Origin: JBPOIC01 sp052034865
Lineage (GTDB): Bacteria; UBA10199; JADFYH01
Assembly: GCA_052034865.1 (NCBI GenBank)
Contig: JBPOIC010000032.1
Span: 1-30,374, forward strand
DNA length: 30,374 nt
Reading direction: 5' to 3'
In this document: positions 13,887 to 22,505 of the stretch, in pieces
Position numbering within the stretch: position 1 is the first letter of the stretch
Layout: every line of letters starts with the position of its first letter
Position numbers and translations under genes: made by a program
The notes under the pieces: generated by a model
What the model was told of the DNA's origin: nothing
Seen by the model: the letters and a program-made list of their open reading frames with translations, nothing else
Database searches by the model: none

Positions 13887-15539
13887 ATGAATCAAAAGTC
13901 ATTCAACCGATGGGGAGGGCTTGTCGCAAGCGCCATCCTTTCATTCTACATGGGAGCCTGTGGAAGTGGATCGACATCAACCACTCCCACTCCTGAGCCA
14001 ACCCCTGCTTCAAGTGTCTCCAATGCCTTTCCACTTGATCTGGCCCTGGCTTCTCCTACGAATGCATCGGCCGCACCTACTGGATCCATCAGCGCTTCCA
14101 AGAGCTTAAAGAAACATGCGGAAGTGGGGGGTATTGAGGTCAAGGATTATCTGGGGAAAAAAGCAATTCTTGAAGCCATGATGGATGGAACGGCAGTCGA
14201 GGATTGCGCCTTTACGCTCAATTTACTCACATCCAATAGCAGTGCCCAATGTTATGGACCCACTTTAACCTATAGCAATCATCCGAACTCTTCCGCTTTT
14301 GATTCCGATACTTCAGATGCGGATGGGCTTGGATCTCCGAACGATACGGATGGAGATGGTTCATTGCCTGGAGGAGATCTTGGGATATGGAGAAGTTTGG
14401 AAGATGGAACCTCAACGCCGTGTGCGGCCGGTCAGCTCAATAAAAAAGTCGACGGAATTGCCACCCAGGTCGATAGTGCTGAATTCGCGATGGCGAGTAT
14501 GATCTGTCTGGCCAAGGTCAACGAGATCGATCTTCCTGAAGCAGGAAGTAGCATTGACCTGACCTCAGAAGTGAGTAGTGGATTTACTGCGAATGAAGTC
14601 GATCTTGCTGTCAGTAGCGCAACCCTGGCACGTGATACCGATGATGCCGATGGAAATGCAGTTTATGTCGCCACTCTCGCTGGAACAACGACGGATGCTG
14701 GAAGCCACACTCAGACAGTGACTGTTCGTCTGAAACATATTCCTACCGCCGAGGATAATTCCACCTATAAAGGAAAACTGTCTTATTCGATTGCGACCGC
14801 CGATGGATCAAAACCTGGAAACTGTGGTCCTTCAACCGCGACCGGACAAACCGATGCGGTCTCCATTTCCTATGAGAAAACCTCAGCAACTTCTCTGACC
14901 TATCAGCTTCAAAGCGCAAACTTCTGTGGCGATGATGCCGATCCTTATGTCAGTGCGACGAATTTTACGGTTGATTTAACCAAGGACTACCGTGCGAGTG
15001 ATCCCGACAGTGATCCAAAAGGTTGGGCCAATAATGCGAATGTAGGGTTGTTTAATCTGGATCCTTCTACCGGCGCTGGAAATTTCGAGTTCGCCTGGCA
15101 GGCAGGATCGAACGACAGCAATACCCGTGTGCTCAACGCCGGACTATCGGTTTCAGAAACTTCCGATACAACGCTTTCGGGTTGTGCTTATTTTGGTTAT
15201 GGGCCTTCGGTTCAGGATGGGTCAGGCGTGATCGACCGAATGATCTGTAACTGGGCGGGACCCGGCGGCAATCATACCGGAGTTGATAAAGCACAATCTC
15301 AATGTTTTGATCTGGATACCACTTCAGGAGATTTTACCTTGACCTCCGAAAACATCACCTACGCTCCAACGCTTTCCTGCGATTCGGAAGACGGTACCGA
15401 TGGACATGGTAATCCATTCATCTATGAGGATGGGGTCACCACTATCAATGGCGATATTGTCAGCAACGATTTAATAGATTTGACAGAAATTTCTTCGGTC
15501 TTTACCGAGCCGACAGCTCCATCTGATATCGATTTATAG
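13887..15539 (+). CDS. Putative lipoprotein with acidic calcium-loop-like segment
   Basis: The 550-residue product starts with a signal peptide ending YMGAC, a loose lipobox with Cys25 as the lipid site, followed by a flexible Ser/Thr/Pro linker (STSTTPTPEPTPASS). The rest is acidic, rich in Thr, Ser and Asp, with scattered cysteines. Residues 139-164 contain DxDxDG-type runs (SDTSDADGLG, NDTDGDGSL) like calcium-binding loops. No family is recognised and no enzyme motif is seen. It should sit at the outer membrane or cell surface. AAGGAGG gives a strong start. The gene is single, with a sigma-54 promoter before it and a strong terminator after it, so it is controlled on its own by an activator-dependent signal. 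Confidence 0.82.
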   Translation: MNQKSFNRWGGLVASAILSFYMGACGSGSTSTTPTPEPTPASSVSNAFPLDLALASPTNASAAPTGSISASKSLKKHAEVGGIEVKDYLGKKAILEAMMDGTAVEDCAFTLNLLTSNSSAQCYGPTLTYSNHPNSSAFDSDTSDADGLGSPNDTDGDGSLPGGDLGIWRSLEDGTSTPCAAGQLNKKVDGIATQVDSAEFAMASMICLAKVNEIDLPEAGSSIDLTSEVSSGFTANEVDLAVSSATLARDTDDADGNAVYVATLAGTTTDAGSHTQTVTVRLKHIPTAEDNSTYKGKLSYSIATADGSKPGNCGPSTATGQTDAVSISYEKTSATSLTYQLQSANFCGDDADPYVSATNFTVDLTKDYRASDPDSDPKGWANNANVGLFNLDPSTGAGNFEFAWQAGSNDSNTRVLNAGLSVSETSDTTLSGCAYFGYGPSVQDGSGVIDRMICNWAGPGGNHTGVDKAQSQCFDLDTTSGDFTLTSENITYAPTLSCDSEDGTDGHGNPFIYEDGVTTINGDIVSNDLIDLTEISSVFTEPTAPSDIDL

Positions 15540-15585
15540 AGGTTCCTGTATCCCCCGCAGGAAATTTTCCTGCCGGTCTATTCCG

Positions 15586-15617
15586 AAAAACGCCCGCGAT
15601 GTTGCGGGCGTTTTTTT
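15586..15617 (+). terminator. Strong intrinsic terminator after the lipoprotein gene
   Basis: A GC-rich stem ACGCCCGC/GCGGGCGT with loop GATGTT is followed by T7. An A-run on the other side lets it also serve the minus-strand operon that ends at 15672. A separate small inverted repeat GCAGGAAA/TTTCCTGC lies just upstream, at about 15557-15573. Confidence 0.85.
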
Positions 15618-15671
15618 ATCCTAAGTTCGTCAGAGTTTAGTGGTTACTTAACGCGCTCGAAGAAGGAAGGG

Positions 15672-17192
15672 TTAGGCAATTCTTCTTTGTTTGATCGCCT
15701 TGCGGCGGCCTTTCTCAAAAGATTGCCAGATAAGATCAGTCGTCTTTAGACCTAAAAGGAAGGAACCTTCAAAACCCAGTGAGGCCAGAATTTCAGGTCC
15801 GGTGAGGATGATGTTTTTGTAGTAGGTGCGATAGGAGAAAGGAAAGAGATCTTGAAAACCATGGGATTGAACCCGATAGATCGGATTTGCTGCGGCGTTA
15901 TGTCTGAAAATCTCGAAATCGGATTCTTCGAGGGGAAATAAAAGCTCGCCCGAAGGAGGGGCCTCGGGTTTTGGAAAAGTCAGTCTGATTTTGCCTTCAC
16001 TAAAAGGCATGAGTTTGTGCAGGTGGGCAGTGATTTTCTGATGCAAGGGCTCAAACCAGTCGTCGGCGTGTTTTAGAGCATCATTTTCCAAAAGATAGGT
16101 CACAATGAGGGAGCGCTTTTTTTCGGCTTCTGAATGTTCGGTTTCGGTGGGGTAGTAAAAATGTAAATGGAGAAAATTTGATCCCAAAAGAGGGCGTGTG
16201 GGATCAAGGATGTAAAGCACATTTCCTTTCATGCCGACCGGGATGACATCGGCATCCACTTCATACTGAATACTGAATCGCGCAAACTCGGGTTTGAATC
16301 GCTCAAGTTTTCGGATCTGCCAGCGCGAAATAAAATTATTTGGCAGCCATGGCGAAAGCTCCTGGCCGGGCTTGTTCCATAACAGAAAACGGCAGCCAAT
16401 CATTCCTTCGAATCCCCCAAGCTTTACTCCCTTGATCGTGCGTTTTTCAATCATGACCTGATCAAGCTGCACTTCGTTTTTGATCTTTCCCGAATACGAT
16501 TCGATCTTGTTTAGAAAAAGCTTTTTAAGCTGCCCCATTCCGCCCTTGATATCGAAGAGGACACTGTTGGGATTCGCAAGGAGCTTGGCTAGGGGATATG
16601 AAAAAGGTTTGTCGGTATGGAGGTTACTTAATAGGCGGATCTGTCCGTCGATAAAAGCATTGATATCCTGATGAAGGTTCAGGCTGGAAATCCAGTTTTC
16701 GAGCGTGAGATCAAGGCTGTTTTTTCGGATGAATTTGCTGAAACGAAAGCGTTGGAGCAACCCTTTTGGCAGGATAAGATCTTGAAGGGTATCGTTATCA
16801 AGTGAAGCATCCAGATCGTCCAGATTCAGATAGAACGAGCGTAGCTCATCGGCCTGTTCAGGAAATTCGCGTTTGAGTTCGCGATGAAAACGATCGCGGG
16901 CCGTGGTGACGTCGATTCTATGGCGTGGGAGGACGACCTGATAGGGGGTCTCATAGCGATGGACAATCCCCAGCTCGGAATCAGCAATCGAAAGCCGACC
17001 CAGAACACTTTTGAACAGGCGACTGTCCAGGTGCGAAATCAGATTGGGTTGGATGTTTTTTTTGTGAATGCTTACATCCTGGTCCAGATTCAAAACCATA
17101 ACGGACAGCCCGCGCTTGGCCAAAAAAGCGCCGGCAATCAAACCAGGGATTTCACATCCCACAATCAAGATGTCACAGAATTTTTCAGACAT
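15672..17192 (-). CDS. FAD-dependent oxidoreductase-like protein (phytoene desaturase type fold)
   Basis: The 506-residue protein starts with a Rossmann beta-alpha-beta like those of phytoene desaturase and related flavin oxidoreductases: DILIVGCEIPGLIAGAFLAKRG. The usual GxGxxG reads GCEIPG, so the second glycine is Glu14, which would normally disturb dinucleotide binding. KGGMGQLKKLF (mid-protein) and TGPEILASLGFEGSFLLGLKTTDLI (C-terminal) fit the family layout. No membrane segment or signal peptide is seen. It is the last gene of an apparent operon after purM, purN and the barrel protein, 18 bases from the latter. AAGGA lies about 15 bases before the ATG, further than ideal. It may be a diverged flavoenzyme or a non-catalytic relative. 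Confidence 0.75.
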   Translation of the reverse strand: MSEKFCDILIVGCEIPGLIAGAFLAKRGLSVMVLNLDQDVSIHKKNIQPNLISHLDSRLFKSVLGRLSIADSELGIVHRYETPYQVVLPRHRIDVTTARDRFHRELKREFPEQADELRSFYLNLDDLDASLDNDTLQDLILPKGLLQRFRFSKFIRKNSLDLTLENWISSLNLHQDINAFIDGQIRLLSNLHTDKPFSYPLAKLLANPNSVLFDIKGGMGQLKKLFLNKIESYSGKIKNEVQLDQVMIEKRTIKGVKLGGFEGMIGCRFLLWNKPGQELSPWLPNNFISRWQIRKLERFKPEFARFSIQYEVDADVIPVGMKGNVLYILDPTRPLLGSNFLHLHFYYPTETEHSEAEKKRSLIVTYLLENDALKHADDWFEPLHQKITAHLHKLMPFSEGKIRLTFPKPEAPPSGELLFPLEESDFEIFRHNAAANPIYRVQSHGFQDLFPFSYRTYYKNIILTGPEILASLGFEGSFLLGLKTTDLIWQSFEKGRRKAIKQRRIA

Positions 17193-17210
17193 AATGGGGT
17201 GAGTGTTTCC

Positions 17211-17768
17211 TTAAAAGTGAAAGGCAAAATTTCCCAAAACGCCAATAAAAATCAAAGCCGAGGATTGAGAGCTCCCTCGAATCAAACCGATGCTATGAAA
17301 CTGGGTGAGGGCTCCTGCCGAAAAGCGGTCATTGAAATAATAGTCCGCTCCGATTCCCAGCTGGGTGCTGATTCCCGCTCCACCGGAATTGTCCGACTTT
17401 GATCCACCGGTCAGCACGCTCAGTCCCAGTCCTGCAGTGAGGTAAGGATCGAATTTATTTTCGCTTTTCAACCAAAAGAACTTCAGGTTGATGTTGGGGA
17501 TGTTTAGCAAAAGCATATTCCGATCACCGGCGGAAATTCCCTCTCCATTGTACGGAAATACCGAAAGACTGCTCGCCAGACCCCAATGTTGATTAAATCG
17601 ATAATCGAATGCAAGGCCTCCACCTGCACCCACATCCAGATTGGGAAAAGCACTGGTAAGCTGAAAATTGGGTCCTCCAAAAATACTGAGGGACATCGGG
17701 GGTCGTGCAAAACTGCCAGTGGGAATCAGCCAAAAAAATGCAAGAAGGAGGAATGATATTTTTTTCAT
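17211..17768 (-). CDS. Small outer-membrane beta-barrel protein
   Basis: The product is 185 residues with a signal peptide (MKKISFLLLAFFWLIPTGSFA) and then about eight alternating hydrophobic/polar strands, for example WGLASSLSVFP, LNIPNINLKFFWL, FDPYLTAGLGLSVL, GISTQLGIGADYYF and LIFIGVLGNFAFHF. It ends in phenylalanine, the usual outer-membrane barrel signal. The size fits an OmpA/OmpX-like eight-strand barrel. An alternative start lies four codons upstream (17780); neither site has a strong ribosome-binding sequence. It lies between purN and the oxidoreductase with short gaps on both sides, so it is probably co-transcribed with them. Function is unknown. Confidence 0.82.
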   Translation of the reverse strand: MKKISFLLLAFFWLIPTGSFARPPMSLSIFGGPNFQLTSAFPNLDVGAGGGLAFDYRFNQHWGLASSLSVFPYNGEGISAGDRNMLLLNIPNINLKFFWLKSENKFDPYLTAGLGLSVLTGGSKSDNSGGAGISTQLGIGADYYFNDRFSAGALTQFHSIGLIRGSSQSSALIFIGVLGNFAFHF

Positions 17769-17795
17769 AAAAGGACTCATGTTTTTTGGGACGGC

Positions 17796-18392
17796 CTAAA
17801 GAAAAAAACGTCGACCTTCTCCTGTGATTTTTCCCTGGGAAATTTTTTCGAGCACCTGAGGATAAAGGGCGTGTTCGGCACGATGGACGGCCTCGGTCAA
17901 GCTCTCCAGGTTTTCATCGTTTGCAACTGATACAGGCTGTTGAGCCAGGATAGGACCTGTGTCGCAGCCTTCGTCGACCAGGTGGATGGTGCATCCAGTG
18001 ATTTTGACTCCGTAGCGCCAGGCCTGTTCAATGGCGTTTAATCCTGGGAAAGCAGGAAGAAGTGAAGGGTGAATGTTGACGATGCGTTGTGGAAAATGCC
18101 GAATAAAGGCCGGAGAAAGAATGCGCATGAACCCTGCCAGAACGACCCAATCGACCTGATGTTGTTTTAAAGTGGTGATCAGGGCCTCTTCAAAGGTTTC
18201 TTTGTCTGGATAATTTTTTTTAAGAATTGCGGCATGGGGGATCCGATGCTTTTTGGCTCTTTCCAGAGCGTAGGCGTTTTCCTTGTCGACAATGACGACA
18301 GAAACTTTCGCACTCAGTCGACCTGAAGTTTGAGCATCGATGATCGCCTGAAGGTTTGTGCCATTACCAGATGCGAGGATGCCAATATTCAT
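17796..18392 (-). CDS. purN: Phosphoribosylglycinamide formyltransferase
   Basis: This enzyme transfers a formyl group from 10-formyl-THF to GAR in purine synthesis. The 198-residue product carries SGNGTN (8-13), the active-site set Asn106 and His108 in IVNIHPSLLP, and Asp144 in DEGCDTGPI, at the positions known for the E. coli enzyme. It is cytoplasmic and of normal length. It follows purM by 18 bases and precedes the outer-membrane barrel gene by 15-27 bases depending on the start chosen. Confidence 0.96.
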   Translation of the reverse strand: MNIGILASGNGTNLQAIIDAQTSGRLSAKVSVVIVDKENAYALERAKKHRIPHAAILKKNYPDKETFEEALITTLKQHQVDWVVLAGFMRILSPAFIRHFPQRIVNIHPSLLPAFPGLNAIEQAWRYGVKITGCTIHLVDEGCDTGPILAQQPVSVANDENLESLTEAVHRAEHALYPQVLEKISQGKITGEGRRFFL

Positions 18393-18410
18393 GGGTTTAA
18401 AATGGTTTAA

Positions 18411-19451
18411 TTACAGGATGGTGATGGGTTCTTCATCTTTTTTACGTTCGACGATTTTTCCAAGGATTGAGGCCTTTTCGCCCACACTGTTCAGGCGGGA
18501 GACAATATCATCTGCCTGTTCTTCGCGAACTACAAGGATGAGACCAATTCCGCAATTGAACACTCGGTACATTTCCTGAGTGTCAACCTGGCCCCATTGC
18601 TGGAGAAAATCAAAGATCGGAGGGCGCTTCCATGCCTTGCTATCTAAAACTGCACGGCATTGCTTGGGAAAGATTCGGGGAGGATTTTCGATCAGTCCAC
18701 CTCCAGTGATGTGTGCAATTCCCAAGAGATCGAACTGGCGTCTAAGAGACAAAACATTGTTGACGTAGATCCGCGTCGGTTCAATCAGAATTTCTCCTAG
18801 CGGACGATCGAAAGGTTCATAAATTTTATCTAAATCGAGCTGATGATCGTCGATGATCTTGCGAGCGAGTGAAAATCCGTTCGAGTGAAGACCGCTTGAG
18901 CCGAGTCCTATGATGACATTGCCAATCGAGATGCTGGAACCATCGATGATTTCATTTCGGTTCACAACCCCTACGGCAAAACCAGCCAGATCAAAATCAT
19001 CCTTTTGATAAAAACCTGGCATCTCGGCCGTCTCTCCCCCCAGCAATGCACAATGGATTTCTTCAAGAGAATGGGTGATGCCTTCAATCACCTCGGTTGC
19101 AATGTCTAAAGAGAGTTTTCCGGTTGCAAAGTAATCCAGAAAAAAAAGAGGTTCGGCACCGACACACAATAGATCGTTCACGCACATGGCGACCAGATCC
19201 TGTCCGGTTCCGCGGTATTTTTTGAGCTGAAGGGCCAGTTTGAGTTTGGTGCCCACTCCGTCTGTTGTGCTGACAAGAACAGGGTCCTGATATTTGAGTT
19301 TGTTGATGGAAAAAAGCCCTGCGAACCCTCCAAGGGGAGATAAGACTTCGGCACGGTTGGTTTTTTGGATGAGAGGTTTGATGCGCTGGACAAAGTTGTT
19401 TCCGGTTTCAATGTCAACGCCTGCGTCTTTGTAGGTTGAGGGATAAGTCAA
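18411..19451 (-). CDS. purM: Phosphoribosylformylglycinamidine cyclo-ligase (AIR synthetase)
   Basis: This ATP-dependent enzyme closes the imidazole ring of AIR in purine synthesis. The 346-residue product starts MTYPSTYKDAGVDIETGN and carries STTDGVGTKLKLA, MCVNDLLCVGAEPLFFLDY, LLGGETAEMPGFY and HITGGGLIENPPR, all PurM blocks. The start codon is TTG, supported by GAGG 7 bases upstream and the family's N-terminal YKDAGVD; no ATG fits. It heads the purM-purN-barrel-oxidoreductase operon. Confidence 0.96.
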   Translation of the reverse strand: MTYPSTYKDAGVDIETGNNFVQRIKPLIQKTNRAEVLSPLGGFAGLFSINKLKYQDPVLVSTTDGVGTKLKLALQLKKYRGTGQDLVAMCVNDLLCVGAEPLFFLDYFATGKLSLDIATEVIEGITHSLEEIHCALLGGETAEMPGFYQKDDFDLAGFAVGVVNRNEIIDGSSISIGNVIIGLGSSGLHSNGFSLARKIIDDHQLDLDKIYEPFDRPLGEILIEPTRIYVNNVLSLRRQFDLLGIAHITGGGLIENPPRIFPKQCRAVLDSKAWKRPPIFDFLQQWGQVDTQEMYRVFNCGIGLILVVREEQADDIVSRLNSVGEKASILGKIVERKKDEEPITIL

Positions 19452-19803
19452 GGAAGTGCCTCGTGGTTAGGGATTGCTCTAATTACTTTCGGTTTTTATT
19501 GTTTGCCTGCCGGGATGAAGACTCTGCGAACTGCCACGGATTCATAAAGGAGTCGAGAGATTGATAAATTTGTCAGACGACTAACGTATGGCAGAAACGA
19601 TGTCAATTGTCTGGGCCTGCATGGATCTGTTTTATAAAGTGAGAACAGGAATCTTTTCGAAGGGTTACTTTAGAAAAACTAAGTGACTCGAAGGTGCAAA
19701 TTAGGTAGGGTGACTCATCATTTTCAAATAAGGAATCCGGGGAAAAAACCGAAAGTTGAGTCGATCCTCTCTTCTGATTTTCGGATAACAAACCTTTGAC
19801 TCG
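19452..19803. other. 352-base divergent region between purM and the histidine kinase gene
   Basis: No supported gene is present. On the minus strand a perfect TTGACA (19606-19601) lacks a good -10 at the right distance. A 32-codon + strand frame near 19588 has no ribosome site. The promoters of purM and the kinase should lie here, but I cannot place them. No purine-riboswitch-like structure was recognised. Confidence 0.5.
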
Positions 19804-21000
19804 ATGGAATCCATGCGCACAGGGGCCTCCAATCGCGGAAAACTACATCGTCTGGAAGCACTTTTCGATGCCGTCGAAAGGGCCAAGTATATTTGGGAAT
19901 CCACTTTCGATGCGATTATCAATCCCGTTGCGATTGTGGATCGCGAATACCGTATTCAGCGGGCCAATATTGCTTTCGCCCAAGCGGTGGGTGAGGATGT
20001 CCGAAAACTCACAGGACAAATCTGTTATCGGGTTTTTGCCAGGCAGGATAGGCCCTGCAAGGGATGCCCGCTTTCTTATGCCTGGCAGGAGCATCCATCC
20101 ATCAGCTCCGCTCTTGAAAAATTTTCCGATGATAGAGAGTATCAGGCTACGGGATTTCATCTAAAAGGAAACAAGAACGACCTCGATCTGTTCATTATTC
20201 AATACCGGGATATTGGGCAGGAAAGGTTTTTACAGGCAAAACTCATTCAATCTGAAAAAATGGCGGCCATTGGACTTTTATCCGGAGGGATTGCTCATGA
20301 AATCAATAATCCTCTGGGAGGGATTCTCGCATTTGCCCAGCTGGCCTTAAGACAGGTGCAGGAAGGAGATCAGGTCTATGAGGATTTAAAAGAAATCGAG
20401 ACCTCTGCCTTGCGCTGTAAGAAAATCGTCGAAAATCTTCTGGAATTTTCAAGGCAGTCGATCTCGGAAGAAAGAGAAAAAATCGATTTGAGGCAAGTAA
20501 TCGAGAAAGTGTTGCCCTTACTTAGAGTGCAGGTCAAGGAAGTGAATGCCCATCTTCTTATAGATACCGAAGCTGAGACTTCTCAGGTGTTGGCAAATGT
20601 AAATCAGTTAGAGCAGGTGCTTTTGAATCTTACAACGAATGCCTGTCATGCCTTGTCTCCAGGTGGAGAGATTCTAATCAAGGTCACTCAGTCTGATGCC
20701 CAATGGGTGCAAATTGATTTTTCAGATAATGGTCGCGGAATCAAAAAAGAGCATTTACCACGGATTTTTGACACGTTTTTTACCACCAAGAATCCGAATA
20801 TTGGCACTGGACTCGGGCTTTCAATCACTTACAATATTATCCAGGATCATGGGGGAAAACTGGAGGTGGAAAGCCGGGAAAACAGGGGGACGACCTTTCA
20901 CATTTTCCTACCTGCCATTTCTTCGGATCGCATGCTGTATTCTTCCTCTTATTCTACAAAGGAGACTCCAGATGAAAGAGCGCATTCTCGTCGTGGATGA
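19804..21000 (+). CDS. PAS-domain sensor histidine kinase
   Basis: The 398-residue kinase is of NtrB-like layout. A PAS domain (about 30-140, NPVAIVDREYRIQRAN) comes first, then HisKA with His165 in GGIAHEINNPLGG as the phosphorylation site, then the ATPase domain with N-box NLTTNACHAL, G1 DNGRGI and G2 GTGLGLS. There is no membrane segment, so it should sense something in the cytoplasm. The PAS domain carries a cysteine set CYRVFARQDRPCKGCP (Cys74, Cys85, Cys88) that could bind metal or sense redox. The ribosome site is weak; an ATG three codons later is possible. The gene overlaps its partner regulator by 29 bases, indicating a cognate pair. Confidence 0.9.
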   Translation: MESMRTGASNRGKLHRLEALFDAVERAKYIWESTFDAIINPVAIVDREYRIQRANIAFAQAVGEDVRKLTGQICYRVFARQDRPCKGCPLSYAWQEHPSISSALEKFSDDREYQATGFHLKGNKNDLDLFIIQYRDIGQERFLQAKLIQSEKMAAIGLLSGGIAHEINNPLGGILAFAQLALRQVQEGDQVYEDLKEIETSALRCKKIVENLLEFSRQSISEEREKIDLRQVIEKVLPLLRVQVKEVNAHLLIDTEAETSQVLANVNQLEQVLLNLTTNACHALSPGGEILIKVTQSDAQWVQIDFSDNGRGIKKEHLPRIFDTFFTTKNPNIGTGLGLSITYNIIQDHGGKLEVESRENRGTTFHIFLPAISSDRMLYSSSYSTKETPDERAHSRRG

Positions 21001-22390
21001 TGAAGGGCAGATCGTAAGGGCCATTCAGCGTTTTCTGACCGACAAAGGATATGAGGTCATTTCCTGCTCCAGTTTTGAAAGTGCAGTCCCCATAATTGAA
21101 AAAGAATTTGTTGATGGGGCAATTGTGGATCTTAAACTGGGAGATCAGAACGGAATTGAACTCATCCGCCGTATCAAAAAAAATCAGCCCGAGGCCGCCT
21201 GTATCATGGTGACTGGTTATGGCACGATCGATACCGCGATTGAGTCCGTAAAAGCGGGTTCCTATCATTATCTCACCAAACCTTTTCGGCTCGAAGAGCT
21301 GGAATCTCTACTCCGTCAGGCTCTCGATGCCCTTCGCTACAAAAGGGAAAACCGTCTTTTGCGCCAGCAAATTCAATCCCGCTTTGGAAGCAAAAACCTG
21401 ATCGGGGTTTCTTCCGAGATCAAACAGGTCTATTCCCTCATTGAAAAAGTAGCCGATACCGATTCGACGGTTTTGCTTTTGGGAGAGTCTGGAACCGGCA
21501 AAGAGCTGGTGGCCAAGGCCATTCATTATCATAGCCGCCGCTCTGAACGTCCTCTGGTGACAGTGAACTGTGGGGCCATCCCCGAAGAACTCCTAGAGTC
21601 CGAGCTTTTTGGTCATATTAAAGGATCATTTACCGGAGCAGTGGCAACCCGGATTGGGCGTTTTGAGATGGCCGATCAGGGCACGATTTTTCTCGATGAA
21701 ATCGGAGATATGTCTTTAAAGCTTCAGGTAAAACTGCTGCGAGTATTGCAGGAGAGAAAAATCGATCCTGTTGGATCGAGTCGTACCGTTGAAGTGGATG
21801 TGCGGATTATTGCAGCGACCAACCGTAATCTTGAAGAAGCAGTGGCTCAGGGGCTTTTTCGGGAAGATCTGTATTACCGGCTCAATGTCATTCCCATACA
21901 TATCCCTCCTTTAAGAGATCGCAAGGAAGATATCCCCTTGCTCATTGACCACTTCCTCACCCGTTTTGCAGAAGAAAACCAGCGTCCCAAGCCACAGGTT
22001 TCTCCTGAGGCAATGAATGCTCTCATCAATTATCGTTGGCCGGGGAATGTTCGAGAACTGGAGAATTTTGTGGAACGGTTGATCATTCTGATGCGTGAGG
22101 AAGAAATCGGTCTGAAAAATCTGCCTCCACATTTAAACTCAGGAGCTGTTTCTCAACCGACCCTATTTCAGATTCCAGAGGGAGGAATTGATTTTAAACG
22201 TTTGGTCAATGACTTCGAAAATCGCCTGATTCTGCAGGCACTCGAAAAAACCCGTTGGAATAAAAACCAGGCGGCAAATCTGTTAAATTTGAATCGAACC
22301 ACGCTGGTTGAAAAAATCAAAAAACGTCAATTGGAAAAAGGAGGGCAAGAGAAATCTTCCTCCTCACTGTCAGATTCCGATCTTAATTAA
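20972..22390 (+). CDS. NtrC-family sigma-54 response regulator (cognate of the kinase)
   Basis: The 472-residue product has a receiver domain (about 1-120, acceptor Asp53 in AIVDLKLGDQNG), an AAA+ sigma-54 interaction domain (about 143-370, Walker A GESGTGKE at 171-178, Walker B GTIFLDEIG, arginine-finger region RLNVIPIHIPPLRDR), and a C-terminal Fis-type helix-turn-helix (WNKNQAANLLNLNRTTLVEKI). The sigma-54 contact loop reads GSFTGA (218-223) instead of GAFTGA, a conservative change found in some members. The start MKERILVVDDE has GGAG 7 bases upstream and overlaps the kinase end by 29 bases. It is expected to activate sigma-54 promoters once phosphorylated; the one at 13809 is a candidate target in the window. 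Confidence 0.92.
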   Translation: MKERILVVDDEGQIVRAIQRFLTDKGYEVISCSSFESAVPIIEKEFVDGAIVDLKLGDQNGIELIRRIKKNQPEAACIMVTGYGTIDTAIESVKAGSYHYLTKPFRLEELESLLRQALDALRYKRENRLLRQQIQSRFGSKNLIGVSSEIKQVYSLIEKVADTDSTVLLLGESGTGKELVAKAIHYHSRRSERPLVTVNCGAIPEELLESELFGHIKGSFTGAVATRIGRFEMADQGTIFLDEIGDMSLKLQVKLLRVLQERKIDPVGSSRTVEVDVRIIAATNRNLEEAVAQGLFREDLYYRLNVIPIHIPPLRDRKEDIPLLIDHFLTRFAEENQRPKPQVSPEAMNALINYRWPGNVRELENFVERLIILMREEEIGLKNLPPHLNSGAVSQPTLFQIPEGGIDFKRLVNDFENRLILQALEKTRWNKNQAANLLNLNRTTLVEKIKKRQLEKGGQEKSSSSLSDSDLN

Positions 22391-22505
22391 GAGACGTTGA
22401 AAGCACTTATCCTTCTCTTATTTATAATTGGGACTGGTGTTTTGAAGCCTTCATTTTCTCTCAATCCCATTTTCATATTTTCTACGGATTTTAAAGGAGT
22501 CTTTC

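Noticed and set aside
19588..19690. 32-codon + strand ORF in the purM-kinase spacer
   Set aside because: It has no ribosome-binding site and no recognisable features.
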